The notes under the pieces are model-generated. The model was not told the DNA's origin and ran no database searches. It saw nothing but the letters and a program-made list of their open reading frames with translations. The translations under genes and the position numbers were made by a program. A DNA stretch of 64,000 nucleotides from Andrena cerasifolii (Eukaryota > Arthropoda > Insecta > Hymenoptera > Andrenidae), in assembly GCF_050908995.1 (NCBI RefSeq), contig NC_135133.1:1902001-1966000 (forward strand). Direction: 5' to 3'. Shown here one piece after another: positions 36,401 to 48,400 of the stretch (its first letter is position 1; each line of letters opens with the position of its first letter).

Positions 36401-39400
36401 CGTACGCGTAGCCGAAGAGGAGCAGGAGATACAAAATGGAGCTTCGTTCTTAATTGTTTTCAGGTGCAAGAAGAAGCAGTTCCTTCTTTTTCTCTCTGTA
36501 GATACGTACGTGTTCGACGTGCACAAACAGCAGACAGGTGTTCGCGCGAATATTCCAGGCAAAGATTTCGCGTTTACGCATGGCGGTTACTAGTTTTCTT
36601 CGTCGGCGTGCCTCCTCACTTTCACTTCGCATACAACTTTTTTTACGTAAAAACGCGAAGATTCTTGATACCGTACGGAATTTAAAGAAAAAATTCTTTA
36701 ATTTTTTATTAATTGGCATGTTTAATTCATAAAGGATCGAGGAGGAAACTATTCGCGCCTCGGAAGTACTTACAAGGGAATATCCCGAACCCGGAAATTT
36801 GAAAAATTCTGAAACTTTGTGAATATGTAGGGAATTTCCTTACGATTAGAACGCAATTTTTGTTTGTTGCCCAAATTCACTCTAGGGGGGTGTAATTGAC
36901 CGCTGAAAATTCGGCTATTTTCCGATTTTGTGTTATAACTAATGAACTGTAAAATAATTATTTTCACCAAATGATAGATCTAATTAAAAGAAGTAACTTT
37001 TGTCTTGAAACTTTTTCCCTATCTCTTACAGATTGCGAGTTACAAAATAAAATCGGAAAATAGTCGAATTTTCAGGGACTAATTCCTCCCGCTTAGATTG
37101 AATTTGGGTAGCAAACAAAAATTGCGTTTTAATCGGGAGGAAATCCCCTATATATTCGCAAAGTTTCAGAATTTTTTGAATTTTCGGGTTCCAGATCTTC
37201 CCTTGTTAGTTGGCCGAAATCATTAAGGGGTTACGCCACCCTGAGGCGCTCGAAACAGCACTAAACTAGACGATTTTTTTTTACTGATACTATGAGTTTG
37301 AAAATTATTTCTTTTCTTCTTATATGTAGGACATGTATTAGTGCATATATTGTATAAATACTGTACAAAAATATTAAAAAAATGACCGAGTTATTTGTTC
37401 TCCCGCGGAGCTCGTCCGCCGTTACACGCGTGACTGATGTAACAAATTATAACGCCCAGGCTCATCTGAAATGAAAAACATGATGATTTTCCTGTTCCTT
37501 AATAAAATACTTACAATGTAGCATACGGATTTGAGAAAAAAATTATTGCACACATGAGAGCAAGGTGAAGAAAATTATTCGTTTATCACCTGACAAAACG
37601 AACTTAAAACATTTATTATATACGAAGGGGTTATCGCATGAAAAAAATGATAGGCTACATTGTAGACAATACCATTAAGAATATGCGTGCCAAGTTTGAA
37701 ATCAATCGGACAAATAGTTTCGGAGATATTTGATATATCACCTTTGAAAATGTAGTTTCGAGAAACACGCAAAAGAAGAAAAGTAGAATGGTCGCTACCT
37801 GCTGCGGAATATCGACATCCGCGCCTCGTTGAAAGCGTATAACTCGGCTATTTTGGGGAATTTTTGCGTCTACCATGACTTAAATTATTCTTAAAACTTA
37901 ATAAGAAAATTCAAAGAAAAAAATATCGTTTTTTTTTCACAAAACTTTCAGGGTGGCGTAACCCCTTAAGGAGGTATTCACTTGAAAGTGTGTGAAAAAT
38001 GGGCAGTTTTTATGAATTTTTTCTTTCCCAGATAAACGGTCTACATAGTTCTGGTTTTGTACATTTCTTTGCTAATATTTTACCAACACTTCCTTGCCGT
38101 TACATTAAAAAGTAACAAATACGTATGTACTATATTAGAGGTGTTCATGTGCGATCACTTTTAATAATTCTTCCTTCACGGTTAATATGATTGCGCTCGT
38201 TGTCTTCATCTGAAATAAAAACAGCTAGGTACTTATATTCTATTCAATAAATTTGCCTTTATCGTCCCTATCGCATGTTCTGTAACAGATCAAAGCAAAA
38301 ATTTGGTTAAATGAAATTTTCTCCTTCAACAGGTCGCCATTTTTTCTCTTCGATTTTGAAAATCGATTTTCTTCAAGACTAAACCTCGGATGAAAAAATC
38401 TTATTCTACAGTTTTGATTTATTTTTGCATAAAGGATCACCCCCAGTCGGCTTGTATGTGCTGATTGTGAGTGACACAGCTGTTGCTTCAAGTGGAGGTC
38501 AGATAGCAATGCTTATAGAAATGTGACTCTAAAAATGTATCATTTCTAAGTGATTTTGTTATTAAACTACTTTGCAGAACGGAAGGAATATTGAATTAAA
38601 GAGATGGATATATAGTTTGGGGGAAATCTAAGGTCAAAGGGTACTGTAGCATGTTCTTGAAATTTTCGGTGTTGATCGAAATATTTTTGGCACTAGTAAG
38701 AATTATGAATTTTCCAAAGTTGAAAGAATATTACAATTCACACATAATGATGAAGAAGAAAATTAACAATGATCAACAAGAAAAGTATTTGGGAAAAGCG
38801 AATGCCTCAGTAAAAAAACTATTCTGCACTGCAGTTGAAAAATTAATCATTTTGAAAGTGTTAGTAAGGTCTGATGTCGAAATTACCATTCTTCGTTAAT
38901 AAGGAATTCGGAATAAATTATCCTCAAAGAAGTCATCCATTTAGTGGCTAACGTGAAAAAACGAAAAGCACGCGAAGCACTGACAATTAGCATCCAAAGT
39001 GTAGCAATTATTAACTACAGTAATGTTGAAAGAAAGTATTTTCTTGGAAAGCTCTATTTTCCATCCGCGAACTGCCTAAAAGAAGCAGCTCATGAAACTT
39101 AATATTTCAAACGTAATAAGATAGATAGAACGGCTGATCTATCCCCTTAAACCAAAGCGATCTATAACTTGCGCAATCCAGCGGTATAAGTATGGATATA
39201 TCCGCGAGTCCTTCGATTACATCCATCGATCTCTCCAGTTCTTGGATGCTAAAGACGACGACGAAAGAGCAAGAATCGTCGAATAGAATCGATCCCTCAT
39301 CTTAACATATATTTTTCGATGTCTAAAGATAAGCCTTGGAACTCAATTTCCCTAAAAAATATTCACTAGTGTAGCCTGTGAATTTAATACATCATTGTAC

Positions 39401-42400
39401 ACGGTGTGCACTAAATACACAACAAATTTGAACCCCAAATATTTGAACCCAATCAACGCGAACTTTATTTATTTATTATATTAATGGGCTTGCATTGTTG
39501 ATGAATGCGCGCAAGTGGTTTCTTAACGTATTTCCTTGCATTGCAGGAGAAGATGCAACTCTTCACTCGTCCGGCTACATTTCGCCGTCGTCGGATAACG
39601 TGGTGAGCGAGCTGCAAGGACTTTCCCTGGAGGAGCAGGAGCGCCAAAAGGAAGAATGGAGCACAGAACTGGCCAAAGTACGTACCACAGAGCTCTTTAT
39701 CTTCCCTCGGAAAACAGTGTACAGCCACAATCGTGAAATACGACTGGCGAGGGATTCTGTGGTCCGTGGCCCCTCCATTTGCCGTGGAGGGAATAATGGC
39801 CCTTTTACGCGTGACACTTTTGTAACTCATAAATGGAATTCAGGTGTACCTATTTAGTTGGTCGTGGCAGCAGTCGCGCAACACGTTTTTCATACAATTT
39901 CTCGTGAAAAATTAACGTCACATATACGTGGTATCGGCAATTTTGTATTGCGCAGAGAGGAAACAAACGAAATCTTAAAATCAGATAATTTACGGAAATG
40001 CATCGTAACGATTTAAAAATGTGTGTTGGATAACTGCCAGTGGTGAATAGATTTATTTTGTTCATGTGAAATGAGGCATTGAGAGCAAAAAAAAAATATT
40101 TCTTCTATATTATATTATTAGTACGGCCTATTGGAATACATTATTGCTACTAACTGAATTTCACAAAAATGTGAATGCCCCACATGAGCTAACGCTAATT
40201 TTTGTTATGTCACGTGATCCACGATATTTATCGGAAGTGTAACTTCCATTCAAAGGATAAAAGTATTGTTCAATTCAGTGTCAAAATCAAAGAAGAACAA
40301 AGAAAGCTGAAATTATGAAGAAAATAACAAAATTACCATTTTTCTTCACACAGAGTAAAAGCGACATCACACATATCAGTTCTGTGACGGTTCAATGTCG
40401 TCAGTGTAAGCGGTAAAGAATATCGTTTCCCTGTTTTGGAACGGAGCAGTTTACACCTGGGCGTGCCAGTTACTGACACTAACCCAAAGAGACCACTGAT
40501 GGTATTGAACCGTCACGGAACTGACATGTGTGAAGTCGCCTTAAGACATTTTTATCTTTCGGTCATTAATACTTTAAGACCCTAGGATGCGTAGAAATGT
40601 GACCAAATAAGGGCACCCCTCTACTAGCTATCCAAGAACACATTTGATGGATTCTCTCCGAAGAGTATTATTTTATATACAGGGTGTCCCACTAAGGAGT
40701 GGACAGCGCGATATCTCTTAAAGTATTGTCGATAAAAATATAAAAAAAATAGGGAATTGCATGGTTCGAGGGGGCCCATTTATTAGCGCGAACGAATTTT
40801 GTTTTCGATTATTATTTTAAAAGATACGATGGTCAAGTTCGGTTTTTCAAATGGAACTATTTTTCTTGAAGACCTGAGTTGATAGTGCGTTCCAAGACAA
40901 ATTTAATAAGCTTTAATGTATACACTTTATTTCCACTGGTTTTTAAGATATTGCGCTTGCAAAATTACTGATTTTCACTGGAAGAAAACCCTCTGGAATG
41001 GCAAAAACCGGGGGCGGTCTTACTGGCGCCACGGGTGGCACTGCCTGTTGAAATGGATACTTACCTGCCAAAGGTCTACGCCAGAAATGGCAGGCCCAAA
41101 GGCTGGACAATTCTTTTCTTTTGACACAATCTGCTCCCTATGGTTGAAATTTAGTCTAGCAACTTTCACTCCTCCTAACCTAACCAATCCAACTTGCATC
41201 CCTCCCAAAAGAACCGGCCATCCGAGCGTAGAAGCAAGTGCGAAATAAAAGTAACGATGCGCTTCTCGATACCGCAGATGTACCTACCTAAGTAGCATTT
41301 CTGACGGAAAAGAATTGTCCAGCCTTTGGGCTTGCCATTTCTGGCGTAGACCTTTGGCAGGTAAGTATCCATTTCAACAGGCAGTGCCACCCGTGGCGCC
41401 AGTAAGACCTTGCAGTGAAAATCAGTAAATTTGCAAGCGCAATATCTTAAAAACCAGTGGAAATAAAGTGTATACATTAAAGCTTATTGAATTTGTCTTG
41501 GAACGCACTATCAACTCAGGTGTTCAAAAAAAATAGTTCCATTTGAAAAACCGAACTTGACCATCGTATCTTTTAAAATAATAATCGAAAACAAAATTCG
41601 TTCGCGCTAATAAATGGGCCCCCTCGAACCATGCAATTCCCTATTTTTTTTATATTTTTATCGACAATACTATAAGAGATATCGCGCTGTCCACTCCTTA
41701 GTGGGACACCCTGTATATACTACTCGAATGGGTCTCCGGTTGGTTGCCATATCTCTGCAAGGCACAAAGCAGACGAAGTCTTAGTGACCACATTAACAAT
41801 TCCGCGATGAAGCTCAAGGACACGGTCTGTCGTAGGTCGAAGAAGAGATACAGACCCTGAGGCACGTTCTGGCGAACAAGATCAGGGTCTCCCAGGAGTT
41901 GAAGAGGAAGCTGGGCATCAGTGTTTGGAAGGAGATCACCGAAGACATGAATCAGGGGTTGAAAAACGTTAAGGAGAGCCAAGTGTAAGTTTACCACTTA
42001 TCCATCATCAGCACGCATTTATCTCTTTAGCTCTCACCCTCATCCTGCACTAGTGGAGTCTTTGCTGGGTACTACTAGTGCTTCCGTGCACGAGGCGCTC
42101 AGCAGCAGGGTCCTGTCCTTCGGAAATCACTAATTTGAATCATATTAACACTTCGACTGGCGTCAGCGTGCATTAATGCCTAGGGATTTGCATTCTGTGT
42201 ACAGTTTTCGCGTGATTTTTCGTTGACAGTTTCTGGGCAGCATCAAAAATGTCGTCCAAGATTGTCAGAATGTTTGTTTTGAAAATAAACCAAGCTCAAA
42301 CTCCGTTTTGAAGTCGAAATTTGGGATTTCTATATTCTGTTATAGGTTTTGAAGAAAGTGCCACCAATGGATCGATGAGATTTTCCGGATGAAAATGAGC

Positions 42401-45400
42401 CTAAGCTCGACCTCATTCGGGCTACTTTTAGTCATACATGATGCGTAAACGGTCTACGGAATTTGGGGGTGATTCAAATTATATATAATTAAAAACAGCT
42501 CGAATGAGGTCGTGTTTGGACTTATTTTCATTGGAAAAACCTCGCCTATACATTGATAATTATTCCACGAAGCTTTAGTAGACAATATACAAGTTTAAAT
42601 TTTGATTAAATGTCGGTGTTCATTAAATGATATCTCGAAATGGCATGACCGATTTGAAGGGGCATTTTTCTAATCCTTGTGACACTCAGAGTGTTAAATA
42701 TGTTATACTAAACAAACTATTGAATTTTTTAATTTACGATTCAAAAAGTCGTTTAGAAATTCTATTTATGACGCTGCTGCTGGTCGCCTGAGACTCAAGA
42801 CACGGTTAGAAGTACAACTAGAGAAGCTTATCGCCACCAGAGACATCGAGGTTGCTATAATTCCTTCATCCATGACAATATTCAATTGTTCAGTCACGAA
42901 ACGTTCCTAGTCAGCGTACTGATAATGCTAGTAAAGGTGCGATTCCACTGACAAGGGAAGATCCCGAACCCGAAAATTAAAAAAAAATCGAAACTTTGCG
43001 AATATGTAGGGGATTTCCTCCTGATTACAACGCAATTTTTTTTTGCTGCCCAAATTCACTCGAAGGGGTGAAATTAAACCCTGAAAATTCGTACATTTTA
43101 AAACTTAAGAACTGTAAAAGATAGAAAAAAAGTTTCAAGACAAAAGTTACTTCTTTTAATTAGATCTATCATTTGGTAAAAAAATTAATTTACAATTCAC
43201 GAGTTATAACACAAAATCGGAAAATAGCCGAATTTTCAGGGGTTAATTACACCCCCTTAGAGTGAATTTGGGCAGCAAAAAAAAAAATGCGTTATAATCG
43301 GAAGGAAATTCCCTACATATTCACAAAGTTTCAGAATTTTTTGAATTTCTGGGTTCGGGATGTTCCCTTGTGAGACGATTTGTTGGCAACGTGCAACATT
43401 GTCGCAGCTTTTTTTCCGCATGCAAAACGTCACCCGTGGAACGTTGTCGTGGGTTGCCTCAGTGGAATCGCACATTAATGTTCACTGAAGAATTTCCTCG
43501 AGCTTCATTTATTCTTCATCCGATTTTGCAGTTATGGTAATGATATTGTTAGTCCGATTGGTAAACAAAAAAAATATCCTCGGATTGTACAGATCGCGAG
43601 AAACAGAACGCATGCCCAACACTCGTCCTGCATATTCATCATGTCCGTTGTAATATCGCGCGAGGTGGCGGTTACCGATCTCCTATTCGCTTTACAACCC
43701 TTTTCTGTTTATTTTCTGCTACTTCTGCCCTCCAGACATGTAGGAAACACTTTTTCTTTGACCTTTTGGTTGGGTTCTCATTCAGTTATCAGAACGTCGG
43801 CGAGAAACTCGGTCAGTTCACCAAGGCAGTCTCCGAGAACATTTTGTAAGTACGAAAACTAGTTGTCCTTCCCATAGGATTCGACATTTCTTCCGCGACA
43901 GTGATCATTAACGCGCGTGTACCAGAGAACGCTTCTTCTCCTTCTGCTTTATTGTGTTTTACATGAGTTTTCGAGAAAGTTTCGCAGAGTTTTTACTCGA
44001 TTCCCTGGCACCGATTTTAGCGCGCGATCCTCTTACTTCGGTGTTCGAACGCCTCGCTACTTTCGAGTGGTAGGTTATTGAAGCGAGTATCTGTGCATGC
44101 AGTGTGGTGTGGGAGGGAAATCAAAGAATTTAGGGCCGCGTGATGTTTACCAGAAATGGACAAAACGAACAGTTTGCAAGTCAATCCTGATGGAGATTTC
44201 GTTTTCCTATTTTTATGTCGATTTCTTACGACAGATATTCCATACGTCTGCCTTTCATTGTATCGCACTCTGGATTTGTACTGTACTATTTTACTGACGT
44301 GGCGATCGTTTTATATTAAGACCTTAAGGCGAAGAAATTACTTTTTCTTGTATTCCTAAGCTTCAACATTTAATAAGAAACTAAATGTGCGTTTCGGTAA
44401 AAAGGAACCCAGAGAGTTGAGTTCTGGCGATCGAAAGTATCAACAGAATAATTAAATATTACACACCGTACGAATCAAAGTTTTAACAATGTATTATGAC
44501 TCATGTGCAATTAATATTCACAAATAGATTAAATTGTATCTCCCTTAAGATCGATTCTTAGATCCACGTTGATGGATATCATTTGCCTATTTTTAGAATC
44601 ACTACATGCCCTAAAATTCTTCGACCATACCCTTGCATAGCACAGTATAATTAACACTGAGCTAATAAGACCCTGTGAAAAGAGATTAGAGAAAAAAGAA
44701 ACACGTTAATTAAGCTGATTAGTTCCTATAGAAAACTGGTATACACATATCGACCATGGGTCGCGGGCAGAGAAACATAAGCTTTATATAATACGAACGC
44801 GGCATGCTGTGATTAATCCATTGTGGTCGGTGCGCGAGCAAATGCATGAGCAATGGTATCATTGGCTTGATCATTATTGAGTACCAAGCAAGCCGTCCGT
44901 GGCCATTGACAACTAGGACTGGGACTAGTAGAATTTTTCACTGTTTTTATATTCGAACAGTCCTAGGGCTCGAATATGCAGCGAATAAAATTCGAATATT
45001 GTGGTGTTCGCGTATTAAATTCGAATTAGGGCTGTGCTTCAGTATTCGAATACGAACTGAATCCTCTAATATCCTAGTACTCACAGAGCATTCCGAGAGT
45101 GGATTTGTTTCTATTCACGCTGACCTTGTAGAACATTAAAAATATTAGGAATGTATTTTTTCGTGTTTTTGTTAATGAATACTTCAGTAGATGAAACAGT
45201 TTCAGGGTTCACCAGTTGAGATCGCTTCAATTAATCCCAAATTCTACATCGAGTTGAAATACCTTTTATACCAGAGTTACTGAGCTTTGGACGTTGAATT
45301 ATATTAGTAAAGACAAATTAGTGCTAATTCAACTGCAGTATTCGAACACAGCCCTAATTCTAATGTAGTATTCAAGTACAGCTCTAATTCGAATGTAATA

Positions 45401-48400
45401 TTAGAATACTGCAATAGCGAAGGAATATTCGCGACATTCGAGTACTTATGAACTGTTCGAATACTTGAATTATTCGAATTGTCCCAACCACCGGGAACAA
45501 CGCGACCTGATACCAACAGAACAAGTCCCATGGGTAAAATGAATTTTCATCGTCCTCTTCTTATTCTATAGGTTCCAGAAGACAGAGTCAGTGTTCAAGA
45601 CCACGGCTGAGAAAACTAGCAGTATTTTGGGCGGCTTTGGCAGCGGACTGTCCATGAGGCTGGGCCAGATGCGCAATTCTGACAGTTTCCGTTCGTTGGA
45701 GGAACGAGTTGGTTCTGCCTACGAGAACATGAAGGTAAGTGCCTCTCATCACACTGTGGACTACATCCTGGCTGATTTCCCTTCTTCTGTGATGTATTAG
45801 TGAGTGACTGACGAATATGGATCTCCTCTGTGTATTCAATTAAATATTCATACTGGTACGAAAGGAATTTAACGAGAGGTGCTACATTAGCGGCGGTCAA
45901 AAGAAAATTGAAACATAATATTTTTATATTGCATAAATTGTCACAGGTCGTCGAATTTCCAGCTTAAGGGGCTATACCCGTTTGAACCCTCGGAAAATGT
46001 ATACATTTTGTGGATTTTTTTACAAGTCAACGGTTTGATGCAGATTTCCCGTTTTTTAACTATGTTTACATAGTATTATGAACTACTTATAAAAAAAGTT
46101 TCAGTTAAAAAACTATTGTTTTTCGGAAGTTACGGATACATGTCCGAAAGTCTCTCGATTTTAGACGGCTAAACGGTGGCCCTAAAAACTCGCGCTACGT
46201 TCAACCAATTTACTTCAAATTTTGCATGCAGAATCATAATAAGATTCCACATCGTCCAACGAAGGCGATTTTGAAAATTTTGAAAAATAAAGAAATGGTG
46301 AGAGATCAAAGGTAAAGTTAAATTTTTCTAAGAGAAAAATTCACCTTTTTCCTTTATAAATAATAAACGGGGAATCGAAATAAAAAAAGCCTTCGTTGGA
46401 CGATGCGGAATCTTATTATGATTCTGCATGCAAAATTTGAAGTAAATTGGTTGAACGTAGCGCGAGTTTTTAGGGCCACCGTTTAGCCGTCTAAAATCGA
46501 GAGACTTTCGGACATGTATCCGTAACTTCCGAAAAACAATAGTTTTTTAACTGAAACTTTTTTTATAAGTAGTTCATAATACTATGTAAACATAGTTAAA
46601 AAACGGGAAATCTGCATCAAACCGTTGACTTGTAAAAAAATCCACAAAATGTATACATTTTCCGAGGGTTCAAACGGGTATACCCCCTTAAACACTGTAC
46701 CAATGAAAAATGTGTAATCCAAACTCAAAATTTCGAAATCTAAAAAACGTCCATGAACTTTAAATTTTGAAAGATGTCACCTCGGGAAGAACGATCATTG
46801 ATCACATAACATATACTTGCATCTTTCATGCAAAAAATGTCCTCAGACATTTCTTTATCTCGTCAAAAGCAACGATTGTTTTGGATAATAATATTTAGTC
46901 TGCTGACTTATAAGGGTGATTCATAAATGCACGTCAATACTTCAGGCGCCACCAGCAGCCATGGCCGTGATGGAGACACCGCTTCTCGTAAGATCTCCAC
47001 CGAAGTTAAACGGGGCGGCGTACTGGGGAAAGATGGGTGACCACTTGTCTCCCGGTGCGCCGCTGCTGCTGGGACCCGAAGGAGAGTGGAGGGAAAAAGG
47101 AAATGAACTATATTATCGTTCGTTAGGCAGTATAAGGAAAATGCTTGAAACGCCACCTTGTGTTAAAAACACAACAGAAAAAATACAAATACAATACAAT
47201 ACTTCAGGCGCCAAATCTACACACTAATATAAGTAAAACCGTCATACGTCTTCTGGATGATTAAAGAAAATGTTCCATCGATGTTGCCCGTCTCGTGCCT
47301 CGATACACGCTACTGCACGCCGTAGCATTGAGTTCCGCACTCGCTTGAAAACACCAGGAGGTATTCTTCGAATAGTCTCTCAGCAATAGTCTCTCAATGA
47401 CCACTCGGAAAATGTTCTTCTTAAAAATGTACTCTGCTTGTTGAAGGTCTTGTACACGTCGCAAATGATATGGATAAAGCTACTGTGTGTAGCGTATATT
47501 GAGGCACGAGGCACTTCGAACATTTTCTTCAATTAATCATCTAACTCGAAAACTAAGATATATAAGACGTATGTTCATATGACGTTTTTACTTGTATTAG
47601 TATGTAGATTTGGTGCCTGAAGTATTGACGTGTATTTATGAATCACCCTTATAAGTCAGGTGACTAAATATTATGCTTTGATGGCATGAAATTTGGTACG
47701 TCGACATGATAAAACTAGACTATAAGTAACACAGCACAAAAGTACAAGCACGTATCGTTGTGTTTTTCTGGTATGAAAGTTATAACGTATGTAACTTCTG
47801 CATGTTTTTGCTTGACTGATTGGGTGTGTTCTTGCCGATGTCTCATTTGTGTTTGATTGTGAAGTTTAACGAGTGATAGTTTTGACACAAGAGAGGCGAA
47901 TGTGTTGCAGAGTGATTGACGAGTATGACAGGGTAAGTGGTATTCAGTATAATGCTGAGTTTACACCTGACGAGTGTTCGGCCGAGTGAGCCCACTGAGC
48001 CGAGCACTCGTCCAGTCTGAACGCATATTCCAGTACTCGGCCGAGTAATCTGGCGGGCCAGATTTTCACTTGGCCGAGTAGCAGACCGATGCCTCGGCCG
48101 AGTCACTCGTCAGGTGTAAACCTACCTTCAGGAATTCCCTTCGACCAGAGAGATACCACAATTTATACGAGTAGTTTCTGAAAAGCATTGCGGCGAAGTT
48201 GTGAGAACACAATGATTATGAATAAATTGCAGAATGGAATTGTATGGAGCCTTTTGGGGCTAGATTTTTGTGAAGAAAACTGGCTTTAAACGTTGTATCT
48301 CTCTAAATTAATTCAACTACATTAAAAAAAAAGCTGCTCCAAATCATGACTGCCTCTTCCAAGTGCATCGTCCTGAGATTCTTTGAAATTAGTTTGCAAC

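Larger units (their letters stand above)
9488..39546 (+). other. TPD52 intron 1 (30 kb, repeat-filled)
   Basis: This intron carries most of the transposons described separately and a nested single-exon gene at 32778-33302. Stretches without a repeat I could delimit, and without coding signal, are about 9500-11500, 12990-13640, 14280-15520, 15730-17800, 20750-22750, 26720-29040, 33430-34680, 35760-36770 and 37970-39540. These are AT-rich and may hide degraded repeats, enhancers or alternative first exons. Confidence 0.75.
46888..47674. mobile_element. Fold-back built from two inverted transposon 3' ends
   Basis: Inverted ends ATAATATTTAGTC, then CTGACTTATAAGGGTGATTC, continue through TCAATACTTCAGGCRCCAAA into both arms. 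Each arm encodes a decayed copy of the same transposase C-terminus: left arm on the minus strand (47361-47241, VFKRVRNSMLRRAVACIEAR), right arm on the plus strand (about 47485-47538, VAYIEARGT then NIFFN). The left arm is interrupted by the SINE-like insertion at 46952-47197. Confidence 0.75.

Noticed and set aside
39501..39546. In-frame ATG just upstream of TPD52 exon 2 that could give an alternative N-terminus
   Set aside because: The frame runs through the pyrimidine tract and acceptor of exon 2, and exon 1 at 9466 already fits the phase; probably chance.
46952..47071. A functional 5S rRNA gene
   Set aside because: The sequence diverges from 5S in several stems, is followed by a non-5S body and A-rich tail rather than a T-run terminator, and is flanked by a target-site duplication; a SINE fits better.
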